Source of the DNA: Longimicrobiaceae bacterium
GTDB taxonomy: Bacteria > Gemmatimonadota > Gemmatimonadetes > Longimicrobiales > Longimicrobiaceae
Assembly (NCBI GenBank): GCA_030146875.1
Contig: JASLAX010000078.1
Span: forward strand, 1-9,038
Length of the DNA stretch: 9,038 bases
Reading direction: 5' to 3'
Shown piece after piece: positions 1-5,797 of the stretch; position 1 is the stretch's first letter, and each line of letters opens with the position of its first letter. The notes below the pieces were generated by a model. It was not told where the DNA came from and ran no database searches. It saw nothing but the letters and a program-made list of their open reading frames with translations. Position numbers and translations under genes: made by a program.

Positions 1-1
1 C

Positions 2-123
2 GCCTGCCCCGCTTGTTGAGGTGAGGCAGGCAGCTTACCGCCGGGGCTGGTGGTGAACCCGCGGGGTTCACCCCCCAAACGGGTACGGACCGAGACTCGC
101 GCGGTTTGCGAGGCTCGGTCCGT
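2..123. repeat. Cluster of three intergenic hairpins
   Basis: Three consecutive inverted repeats lie here. Positions 2-8 pair with 25-31 (7 bp, 16-nt loop). Positions 52-60 pair perfectly with 64-72 (9 bp, 3-nt loop). Positions 85-94 pair perfectly with 114-123 (10 bp), and after one mismatch the helix continues as 96-100 with 108-112 around a 7-nt loop. No coding potential is convincing. The hairpins lie beyond the 3' end of the minus-strand deacetylase gene and may be terminators for it or for an unseen gene to the left. None is followed by a clear T-run on either strand, so the role is inferred from position and structure only. Confidence 0.5.
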
Positions 124-195
124 GGCCGGGGAGACCCCGGACGGAGGGCCGGGGCGGTTCGCGGCCCGGAGGAGGAGGCTCGCCGGCCCCGCGGA

Positions 196-230
196 GGAGA
201 CCCGCGACGGCCGTATCGTCGCGGGGCTCC
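196..230 (-). terminator. Putative terminator hairpin of the deacetylase gene
   Basis: Positions 201-208 pair perfectly with 218-225 (8 bp, 9-nt loop). The helix extends past one mismatch by four more pairs (196-199 with 227-230). It begins about 32 nt after the stop codon of the minus-strand lipoprotein gene, where an intrinsic terminator is expected. There is no U-tract, so this is a structure-and-position call. Confidence 0.45.
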
Positions 231-261
231 GGAGCGGTCCCGCCGCTGGCCCGGGAAAGTG

Positions 262-1386
262 CTACTGCACCGGCTTGGCGGTCCGGTTGCCCAGGCGCGA
301 ACGGTCCAGGTGCTGCTCCATGGCGGCCGGGAAGGTGACGGTGTTCGGGTCGCCGTCGGAGACGTAGCGGGGCGAGCCGGCGGCCTCCCAGCGCTCGATC
401 TGCCGCTCCAGGGCGTTGGGCGCCACGATGAAGCGGTTGATGGAGTGGTGGTCGAAGCGGCGGTCGAAGGGCGACGGGTTGCGCTCGCCGGCCACCTCGA
501 GCACGGCGCGGTACTCGTACGTCTTGCCGTTGCGGTACGTGCCGCGCCAGGCCAGCGACTTGTTCTTGGGCCACATGCCCAGCGGCAGCGCGTGCGTCAC
601 GATGTCGTAGTCGGCGGGGAGGTAGGCCTTGATGGAGTCCTCGCCCACGCCCAGCCACTCCTGCACCTGCGCGTCGTCGCGCGCGCGGTCGAGGCGCGCG
701 TGGAAGAGCGTGTGGTTGCAGATCTCGTGGCCGTTGTCCACCAGCCAGTTCACCTTCTTGCGGATGTTGGCCTCTCGCTGCTCGCGCGGGATCTGCTTGT
801 CGGGCTTCTCGCCGAAGAAGTTGGACGGGTGCCCGGCCGCCGGGAGCACGCACCACACGCCGCCGCCGCTCCACGCGGGGTTCCGCTCCTTGAACGCCTT
901 CCACGACCCCACCATGGTGTTGGGGTCGATGTCGCCGCTCGCAGTCAGGTAGAACTGGCCGAGCGTGGAGTCGTCGAAGGTGATGACGACCGGCGTGGTG
1001 CCCGCGGGGATGTTGGCGTTCCCGTCGAGCATGTCGCGCATGGTGACCGGGCGGTAGCCCTTGGAGTACAGGAGCTCCAGGTCCTTCCGGAAGTTGGCCA
1101 GGCTGCGCACCCACTCCCCCTCGTTGTTCCCCAGGCGGTGGTACTCCAGCACCAGGAACTGCCCCATCTCGTTAGGGGGGAGCTGCGTGGTGGGACCGGT
1201 GGGGCCCTGCGGGGGCGCCTGCTGGGCGCCCTGCGCCCCGGCGGCGCCCGCGGAGTCGGCGGGGGCGGCGGCCTGCTGCGGGGCCTTCCCCTCGGAGTCG
1301 GCGGCGGCACCGTCGCCCTTGCCGCAGGCGGCGAGGAGCAGGACGGCGGCCGCGAGGGCGGCGGCACGAGGCGTGGGACGCGACAT
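262..1386 (-). CDS. Polysaccharide deacetylase (NodB/CE4) lipoprotein
   Basis: This 374-residue protein is predicted to be an exported lipoprotein that removes acetyl groups from a cell-envelope or extracellular polysaccharide. Residues 1-20 form a signal peptide ending in the lipobox L-A-A-C, with the acylated Cys at 21. Residues 22-75 are a low-complexity Ala/Gln/Pro/Gly linker typical of a tethered lipoprotein. The NodB homology domain follows: motif 1 is TFDD (136-139, with the catalytic and metal Asp) and motif 2 is the H-T-L-F-H metal pair (H225, H229). The spacing of about 86 residues between the motifs is longer than in compact family members, implying an insertion (about 150-215, containing W/C/P-rich sequence). 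The ATG at 1386 gives a textbook signal peptide, although no strong Shine-Dalgarno sequence precedes it. The substrate (peptidoglycan, poly-GlcNAc or other) cannot be told. The family call is firm. Confidence 0.9.
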   Translation of the reverse strand: MSRPTPRAAALAAAVLLLAACGKGDGAAADSEGKAPQQAAAPADSAGAAGAQGAQQAPPQGPTGPTTQLPPNEMGQFLVLEYHRLGNNEGEWVRSLANFRKDLELLYSKGYRPVTMRDMLDGNANIPAGTTPVVITFDDSTLGQFYLTASGDIDPNTMVGSWKAFKERNPAWSGGGVWCVLPAAGHPSNFFGEKPDKQIPREQREANIRKKVNWLVDNGHEICNHTLFHARLDRARDDAQVQEWLGVGEDSIKAYLPADYDIVTHALPLGMWPKNKSLAWRGTYRNGKTYEYRAVLEVAGERNPSPFDRRFDHHSINRFIVAPNALERQIERWEAAGSPRYVSDGDPNTVTFPAAMEQHLDRSRLGNRTAKPVQ

Positions 1387-1422
1387 CTGGGGTCTGGCCG
1401 GGTTCGTTCGTGGATGCGAAGA

Positions 1423-1440
1423 CGGGGCGCCGGCGCCCCG
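1423..1440. repeat. Perfect 18-nt GC palindrome
   Basis: CGGGGCGCC followed immediately by its exact reverse complement makes an 18-nt perfect palindrome. It sits in the 85-nt gap between the upstream unknown gene (stop at 1472) and the deacetylase start at 1386, both on the minus strand. It could be a dimeric regulator operator for the deacetylase, or the stem of an attenuator or terminator. With no loop and no T-run, an operator is slightly more attractive. GC-only palindromes also arise by chance in such DNA. Confidence 0.4.
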
Positions 1441-1471
1441 TGGTTCCCCGCACGTGCGTGCAAGCCCCGTG

Positions 1472-2104
1472 CTACGGCGCCGGCGGCTCCGGCCCCCGGC
1501 GGTCCTCCTCGAGCAGGCGGGGGAGGAGGGTGTCGGCCAGGGTGGCCAGGACGCGCTGGTAGGCGGTGCGCGCGCGGGCGGCGGGGACCTCCATGCGGTC
1601 CAGGTAGTGGTTCACCGCCCCCGGGGGCGCGGTGTGCTCCTCGAGCAGGTCCACGAAGACCAGCGCGTGGTCCAGGTGCGTCTGCACCAGCGCCTCCTCG
1701 GCCCGGGCGGCGGCCAGCTCCATCCACAGGTCCTCCTCGGCGCTGCGGCGCATCTTGCGGCGGATGTACCGCAGCGCGCCCAGCGGGGTGGCGTAGCGCC
1801 AGTTGAACCCCCAGCCGCGGGGACGCTCGCGCGCCAGGTCGTCGCCCAGGTCGGGCTCGCTGAGCAGCGCCAGCGCCCGGGTGTGGACGATCTCGGCCTC
1901 GTCGCCCTGCAGGCCCATGACCTCGATGTAGCGCTCCACCGCCTCGTCGAACGGCATGCGCGGGGCCAGGATGGCGACCAGGTCGATGGCCTGGCCCGCG
2001 TGGGTCTCGGCGACGCCCTCCCGCGCGGCGGCCTCGGCCAGCTCCAGGCGGCGGCGCACGTCGGAGGGGATTCGCTGCAGCCAGAGAGGCGCGGCGGACG
2101 GCAT
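1472..2104 (-). CDS. Hypothetical helical protein, 210 aa
   Basis: I do not recognise this family. From the ATG at 2104 it encodes 210 residues that look almost entirely alpha-helical, rich in Ala, Leu, Glu and Arg, with no signal peptide and no membrane segment. A conspicuous central stretch (about 97-120) is rich in Trp, Tyr, Phe, Gly and Arg (GWGFNWRYATPLGALRY), followed by a basic patch (RRKMRR) and then acidic amphipathic helices. This resembles a soluble all-helical domain, perhaps a dimerisation or scaffold protein, but nothing points to an enzyme. The reading frame also opens 14 codons upstream (2146), but the ATG at 2104 has a good GGAG five bases before it, so I chose that start. 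The tail is Pro-rich (GPEPPAP). It lies upstream of the deacetylase on the same strand, 85 nt away, so co-transcription is possible but not shown. Confidence 0.75.
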   Translation of the reverse strand: MPSAAPLWLQRIPSDVRRRLELAEAAAREGVAETHAGQAIDLVAILAPRMPFDEAVERYIEVMGLQGDEAEIVHTRALALLSEPDLGDDLARERPRGWGFNWRYATPLGALRYIRRKMRRSAEEDLWMELAAARAEEALVQTHLDHALVFVDLLEEHTAPPGAVNHYLDRMEVPAARARTAYQRVLATLADTLLPRLLEEDRRGPEPPAP

Positions 2105-2109
2105 GGCGG

Positions 2110-2113
2110 CTCC
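2110..2113 (-). promoter_or_regulatory. Ribosome binding site deciding the 2104 start
   Basis: GGAG on the minus strand lies five bases before the ATG at 2104. It supports this start over the in-frame ATG at 2146, which would add a 14-residue extension. Confidence 0.6.
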
Positions 2114-2175
2114 GGTCCAGGGGAGAAAAAGGCGACTTCCCGGCACCGCGGCCCCGGGTTATGTTGGGGGCGGCA

Positions 2176-2203
2176 GGGGCGCGCGCCGCACGGCGCGCGC
2201 CCC
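2176..2203. repeat. Perfect 12-bp GC hairpin between divergent genes
   Basis: Positions 2176-2187 are exactly complementary to 2192-2203, with a GCAC loop. All 12 pairs are G-C. It lies in the 179-nt region between the divergently transcribed 210-aa gene (minus) and the four-gene plus-strand run. It may be a cruciform-forming operator, a bidirectional insulator, or a 5'-UTR structure for one of the flanking transcripts. No coding sequence is seen in this gap. Confidence 0.55.
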
Positions 2204-2208
2204 ATCCC

Positions 2209-2214
2209 TAAGAT
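2209..2214 (+). promoter_or_regulatory. Possible -10 element for the four-gene run
   Basis: TAAGAT, one of very few AT-rich hexamers in this gap, lies about 70 nt before the ATG at 2284. It resembles a sigma-70 -10 box. The expected -35 position would fall within the 12-bp hairpin, where no consensus -35 is visible. This is weak evidence from composition alone. Confidence 0.2.
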
Positions 2215-2283
2215 GCGGGAGCGGGCGGCCGGTGACAACCCGCCCCCGGCCCCCGCGGACCCCCGGCGACGAGGAACGGATCG

Positions 2284-2562
2284 ATGGCACTCTCGCGGAG
2301 CTCTTCCTGGAAGGAGCACCGTCTCTCCGACCGCCTGGACTGCGACGGCGCGACGTACAGCGTGGACCTGGTGGCGCGAAAGGCGACGGGCGTGGAGGGC
2401 TGGAAGGTGACGCTGGTCTACCTGCCGCGCGAGGCCGGCGACGAGATCAAGGTGGACCTGCCCAACGCCGCCTCCACCGCCGAGGTGCGGCGGCTGGTGA
2501 CGGAGCTGACCGAGTCCCCGGAGCGGCTGGTGGCCCGCTGCCGGGAGGCCCGCGGCGGCTGA
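2284..2562 (+). CDS. Hypothetical protein, 92 aa
   Basis: This small soluble protein is not one I can name. The sequence alternates short beta-like segments (ATYSVDLVARK, WKVTLVYLP, DEIKVDLP) and ends in an amphipathic helix (about 64-88). This suggests a small alpha/beta domain of roughly three strands plus a helix. There is no signal peptide or membrane span, and the only Cys residues are at about positions 20 and 86. The ATG at 2284 is preceded by GAGGA eight bases upstream. The stop is only 4 nt before the next start, so it is the first gene of a tightly packed plus-strand run with the YgfZ-like, DUF1802 and PHP genes and is probably co-expressed with them. Coding is supported by the strong ribosome site and by operon packing rather than by homology. 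Confidence 0.7.
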   Translation: MALSRSSSWKEHRLSDRLDCDGATYSVDLVARKATGVEGWKVTLVYLPREAGDEIKVDLPNAASTAEVRRLVTELTESPERLVARCREARGG

Positions 2563-2566
2563 GCGC

Positions 2567-3676
2567 GTGAGGGAGGAGCTGCGGGCGCTGCTGGAGGAGC
2601 GCGGCGCCGTGTTCCAGGAGGTGGCCGGGCGCGAGGTGGTCCGCCGCTACGGGGACGTGGCGGCGGAGTACCGCGCCGTGCGCCGGGGGGCCGGCGTGGC
2701 CGTGCGCGAGGACCGCGCGCGCGTGCGCCTGTGGGGAAAGGACCCCGTGCGGATGGTGCAGGGGCTGGTGACCAACGACCTGGCCGGCGCCCCCGAGGGA
2801 CGCGCCGTGTACGCCGCGATGCTGACCCCCAAGGGCCGTACCGTGGCCGAGCTGCGCGCCCTCCGCCTCCAGCGGCCCGGCGGGACCGAGGTCCTGCTGG
2901 ACGTTCCCCGCGAAGCGCTGGCGGGGACGACGGACCACCTGCGGAAGTTCGTCCCCCCGATGTTCGCGAAGTGGGGAGACGCGTCGGACGAGGTCGGCTG
3001 CGTGGGCGTGTACGGCCCCGGCGCGCGGGACGCGGTGGAGCGCGCGCTGGGAGCGGAGATCCCCGCGCTGGAGGAGGACGCGTTCCGCGAGGTGGAGGCG
3101 GAGGGGGAGCCCGTGGTGGTCCTGGGCACCCGCGACGTGGGCGGCGAGGAGGGCTTCGACCTGCTGGCGCCGATGGACCTGCTCCCCCGCCTCTGGACGG
3201 CGCTCACGGGCGCGGGCGCGGTTCCGGTGGGCCACGCGGCGCTGGAGACGCTGCGGGTGGAGGCGGGGCGCCCGCGCTACGGCGCGGAGCTGACGGAGGA
3301 GGTGATCCCCACGGAGGCGTTCGAGGCCACCGGGCTGATCCCCCGCGCCATCTCCTTCACCAAGGGGTGCTACACCGGGCAGGAGGTCATCATCCGCATC
3401 GCCCACCGCGGCCACGTGAACCGCCACCTGCGCGGCCTGCGCCTGGGCGACTCGCCCGCCCCGCCCTGCGGCACGCCGCTGCACCACCCGGAGACGGGCA
3501 GGACGGTGGGGATCACGGGCACGGCGGCGGCGTCTCCCCTGCTGGCCGAGACGATCGCGCTGGCCTTCGTGCGCCGGGAGCTGGAGCCGGGGGCGACCGT
3601 GCGCGTGGGCGCGACCGACGGGCCGGCGGCGCTGGTGACGGCGCTCCCGTTCGAGAGGAAGGGCGCGGATGGCTGA
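2567..3676 (+). CDS. ygfZ: YgfZ/GcvT-like folate-binding Fe-S maintenance protein
   Basis: This 369-residue protein has the layout of the YgfZ family, relatives of the aminomethyltransferase GcvT. The family uses tetrahydrofolate and helps assemble or repair iron-sulfur clusters in certain enzymes, such as radical-SAM tRNA modification enzymes in E. coli. The diagnostic motif K-G-C-Y-T-G-Q-E is at 266-273, with the conserved functional Cys at 268. Upstream are the family segments GLVTNDL (66-72), AAMLTPKGR (83-91) and the GcvT-like stretch ELTEEVIPTEA (241-251). The C-terminal part is the small barrel domain seen in family members. The GTG at 2567 is the start just after the preceding stop (4-nt gap); its own Shine-Dalgarno is weak (a GGGAGG about 18 nt upstream), so coupling to the previous gene is likely. 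The 3' end overlaps the DUF1802 start by 8 nt. Confidence 0.92.
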   Translation: MREELRALLEERGAVFQEVAGREVVRRYGDVAAEYRAVRRGAGVAVREDRARVRLWGKDPVRMVQGLVTNDLAGAPEGRAVYAAMLTPKGRTVAELRALRLQRPGGTEVLLDVPREALAGTTDHLRKFVPPMFAKWGDASDEVGCVGVYGPGARDAVERALGAEIPALEEDAFREVEAEGEPVVVLGTRDVGGEEGFDLLAPMDLLPRLWTALTGAGAVPVGHAALETLRVEAGRPRYGAELTEEVIPTEAFEATGLIPRAISFTKGCYTGQEVIIRIAHRGHVNRHLRGLRLGDSPAPPCGTPLHHPETGRTVGITGTAAASPLLAETIALAFVRRELEPGATVRVGATDGPAALVTALPFERKGADG

Positions 3677-4250
3677 CGGGAGCCGCGCCGCCCTGAAGGA
3701 GTGGGCCGCGGTGGAGAGGGCGCTGGTGGAGGGCCGTACGACCGTGCTGGTGCGGAAGGGCGGGATCCACGAGCGCCGCGGCGACTTCCAGGTGGAGCAC
3801 CGCGGCTTCTGGCTCCTGCCCACGCACTGGCACCAGAACCCGCACGAGCTGACGGAGGGCTACCGCGCGCTCCTCGCCCCGCCGCCCGCCACGCGCGACG
3901 AGGTGGCGATCCGCGCCTGGGCCCGGGTGGAGGACGCGCTCCGGGTCGAGAGCCTGGACGCGCTCCTGCGCCTGGGCGAGCTGCAGCCGTTCTCCGACGA
4001 GACGATCCGCTCGCGCTTCGCCTATCGCGGCAAGCCGTGGCTGCACGCGATCGTCGTCCGCACGCACGTCCTACCCATGCCCGTGGTGATCCCGAACACG
4101 CTGGACTACGAGGGGTGCGTCTCCTGGGTAGAGCTTGACGACGCCCTTCCGACCGGCGCCCTCCGCCCCGCGATGGACGACGCGGCCTTCCGCGCCGCAC
4201 GAGCCGAGGTGCTGGAGCGCCTGGGGAGCGACGGTGTCGTCCGCCTCTGA
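3669..4250 (+). CDS. DUF1802 family protein
   Basis: This 193-residue cytosolic protein matches the pattern I know for DUF1802. It opens with ALKEWAAVERALVEG (about 8-22), then a strand pair ending VLVRKGGIHE (26-35), followed by the family's FWLLPTHWHQ segment (47-56), where Phe, Leu, Pro, Thr and His-Gln are characteristic. No function is established for the family and none is obvious here; there is no signal peptide or membrane span. The ATG overlaps the end of the YgfZ-like gene by 8 nt and is preceded by AGAGGAAGGG, so translational coupling is likely. Pairing with a YgfZ-like protein could hint at a shared role, but that is only a neighbourhood inference. Confidence 0.8.
   Translation: MADGSRAALKEWAAVERALVEGRTTVLVRKGGIHERRGDFQVEHRGFWLLPTHWHQNPHELTEGYRALLAPPPATRDEVAIRAWARVEDALRVESLDALLRLGELQPFSDETIRSRFAYRGKPWLHAIVVRTHVLPMPVVIPNTLDYEGCVSWVELDDALPTGALRPAMDDAAFRAARAEVLERLGSDGVVRL
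4225..4228 (+). promoter_or_regulatory. Ribosome binding site deciding the 4234 GTG start
   Basis: GGAG lies inside the end of the DUF1802 gene, five bases before the GTG at 4234. It favours this start over the in-frame ATG at 4135, which would overlap DUF1802 by more than 110 nt and add a Pro/Arg/Ser-rich tail that looks like shadow translation. Confidence 0.65.
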
Positions 4251-5487
4251 GCGCCGCGCCCGTCCCTGGGCGCCCGCCGCGGTCACGCTGCTGGTCCTGG
4301 CCTCCGCCCTCTTCCGCGTCCGCCCCCTCCACGACGTGGTCACCGGCGCGGAGGTGCCTTGGGCCGGGCTGCGCCTCCCCGCTTCGTACGTGGCGACGGC
4401 GCCGTTCTCCGACGTCTTCGACGCGCTGGCCACGCTGACGCTGCACCAGCACTTCGCGCTCTTCGCGACGGCGCTGCTGGCGCACGTCGTGTTCCGCGTG
4501 GTGCGTGGGAAGCGGCGCCGGACCGTCGTCGGCAGGGTCGCGGCGGAGGTGGGGGCGTTCGCGGTCTCGCTGGGGATCCTGTTCGTGATCTACGCGGCGA
4601 CGGCGCTCGCCCCCCGGCCGATGGCGGCGCTGTCCCTGGCGGACCCCGAGATGGTGGCGGTGGACTTCCACGCGCACACCGAGCATTCGCACGACGGCCG
4701 CGACGGGGTGACGGCGGAGCGGGTGCGCGTCTGGCAGCGCGACGGGGGATACCACGCGGCGTACATCACCGACCACCGGCGCTTCGAGGGCGCGGCGGCG
4801 GGCGTGGCGGGCAACCCGCGGCGGGCGGGGGATGGGACGTCGCTGTTCAGCGGGATCGAGGTGATCTCCGAGCGGCTGCACCTGAACGTGCTGGGTGCCA
4901 CCATCGCGGACTCGGCGTGGTTCCGCGAGCGGCGGGTGTCGCCGGACTCCATCGGCGGCTTTCGCCCGGCGGACGGAACGGAGACGGTGGTCCTGCTCAC
5001 CATCCCCGGCAACCTGGCTCGCGTGACGCCCGCGATGTCGCTGGACGCGGTGGAGATCTCGGACGCGGCCCCCAAGGGGCTCAAGGACACGCAGGTCTAC
5101 GGCGGCGAGATCATGCGCCTGGCCGACTCGCTGGACCTGGCGCTGGTCGCGGCGACGGACAATCACGGGTGGGGGAGGACTGCGGTGGGGTGGAGCGTCT
5201 TCCGCCTGCCGGGGTGGCGGGAGGGGACGCCGCGCGAGCTGGACCTGCGGATCCGGAGGGCGGTGCTGGAGGGGCGGCGGAAGGGAGCGTCCACGACCAT
5301 CGAGCGCCGCCGCCTGGTGACGGCGGGGGCGCCTTTGAAGCTCGTCGCCACCGTGCCGCTCGCCGGTTGGCTGATGCTGCGGACCCTCTCGTGGCCGGAG
5401 CGGCTGTCGTGGATCGTCTGGGCGTGGGCGCTCTGGGCCGTCGTCGCCCTCGTCCGGCGGCGGCGAGGGTCGTCGGCGTCCCTCTGA
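4234..5487 (+). CDS. Membrane-anchored PHP-domain protein
   Basis: From the GTG at 4234 this is 417 residues. The N-terminal third has about three membrane segments (roughly 12-27, 71-90 and 103-125). A PHP (polymerase and histidinol phosphatase) metal-dependent phosphoesterase domain follows: the D-F-H-A-H signature puts His at 146 and 148, with His151, His153 and Asp154 beside them, then T-D-H (Asp180, His181), E209, H216 and a late D-N-H-G (309-312). These are the residues that bind two or three metals in this family. A further hydrophobic stretch is near 368-382, and a C-terminal membrane segment (about 391-407) ends in a basic RRRRGS tail. The catalytic domain is thus held between membrane spans; which side it faces is not certain. 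It overlaps DUF1802 by 17 nt and is the last gene of the run. The substrate is unknown. Confidence 0.82.
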   Translation: MSSASERRARPWAPAAVTLLVLASALFRVRPLHDVVTGAEVPWAGLRLPASYVATAPFSDVFDALATLTLHQHFALFATALLAHVVFRVVRGKRRRTVVGRVAAEVGAFAVSLGILFVIYAATALAPRPMAALSLADPEMVAVDFHAHTEHSHDGRDGVTAERVRVWQRDGGYHAAYITDHRRFEGAAAGVAGNPRRAGDGTSLFSGIEVISERLHLNVLGATIADSAWFRERRVSPDSIGGFRPADGTETVVLLTIPGNLARVTPAMSLDAVEISDAAPKGLKDTQVYGGEIMRLADSLDLALVAATDNHGWGRTAVGWSVFRLPGWREGTPRELDLRIRRAVLEGRRKGASTTIERRRLVTAGAPLKLVATVPLAGWLMLRTLSWPERLSWIVWAWALWAVVALVRRRRGSSASL

Positions 5488-5509
5488 GAAAGACGGCGGC
5501 GGGGGACGG

Positions 5510-5582
5510 GCGGTTGAAACCGCGGCAACGACTACACGAAGCCCGCCTTCGCGGGCTGTCCTGCCGACGGCCGCTCCGCCGC
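5510..5582 (+). repeat. Dispersed hairpin repeat, copy 1
   Basis: This is a two-hairpin intergenic element. The first hairpin pairs 5510-5514 with 5519-5523 (TGAA loop). The second pairs 5540-5546 perfectly with 5551-5557 (7 bp, CTTC loop). From 5524 to 5582 it aligns without gaps to 6842-6900, including the shared core GCAACGAC, CACGA and TTCGCGG. It begins about 20 nt after the stop of the PHP gene, so it is probably part of that gene's 3' UTR and may act as a terminator or RNA-stability element. The style is that of a REP-like dispersed family. Confidence 0.6.
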
Positions 5583-5660
5583 TCCGTCCTCGCGACCAGC
5601 GCTTGGGATGCCGCGAGGGGTGGGGAGTTCGACGTTTCGGCGCGCGACGCCAGCGACGTC

Positions 5661-5795
5661 TTTTCACGCGGAGAGCGCGGAGACGCGGAGAACTGCTTGG
5701 GGACCGGTTGTTTCCGCGTCTCCGCGTTCCTCCGCGGCTCCGCGTCCTCTTTTCGTAGCCGCGGAGCGCGTGTCCGCCGGGGTCGCGCTCTCCGC
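5661..5795. repeat. CGCGGAG-type inverted repeat element
   Basis: CGCGGAG occurs three times in direct order at 5667, 5676 and 5684. Its complement CTCCGCG then occurs three times at 5720, 5730 and 5738. The arms 5676-5693 and 5710-5726 pair with only one unpaired base, around a 16-nt loop, making a long hairpin. A second hairpin follows directly: 5761-5770 with 5784-5795 (2-nt bulge). T-runs flank the element (TTTT at 5661 and 5750). It fills the space between two convergent genes and touches the 3' end of the DinB-fold gene. It is not a CRISPR array: the units are 7 nt long and spacers are 1-3 nt. Together with 5488-5660 it accounts for most of the gene-free stretch 5488-5797. Confidence 0.6.
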
Positions 5796-5797
5796 AG

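Noticed and set aside
177..183. Idea that the short CphA-like protein is a CphA2-type dipeptide ligase
   Set aside because: Coordinates here are residue numbers. CphA2 keeps ATP-grasp and ligase parts; this protein has neither ATP-grasp nor a usable Walker A.
106..1806. Open frame of 566 codons on the plus strand
   Set aside because: It is antisense to the deacetylase and the 210-aa gene. Composition is Arg/Gly/Ala-rich with no recognisable domain; typical shadow frame in high-GC DNA.
2105..2146. 14-residue N-terminal extension of the 210-aa protein
   Set aside because: The ATG at 2104 has a well-spaced GGAG, while the upstream ATG has none that is clear.
4135..4233. Longer N-terminus for the PHP protein from the ATG at 4135
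   Set aside because: It overlaps the DUF1802 gene by over 110 nt and yields Pro/Ser/Arg-rich residues. The GTG at 4234 has a well-placed GGAG.
5667..5744. CRISPR-like repeated units
   Set aside because: Units are 7 nt with 1-3 nt spacing and half are inverted. There are no unique spacers of 30 nt and no cas genes.
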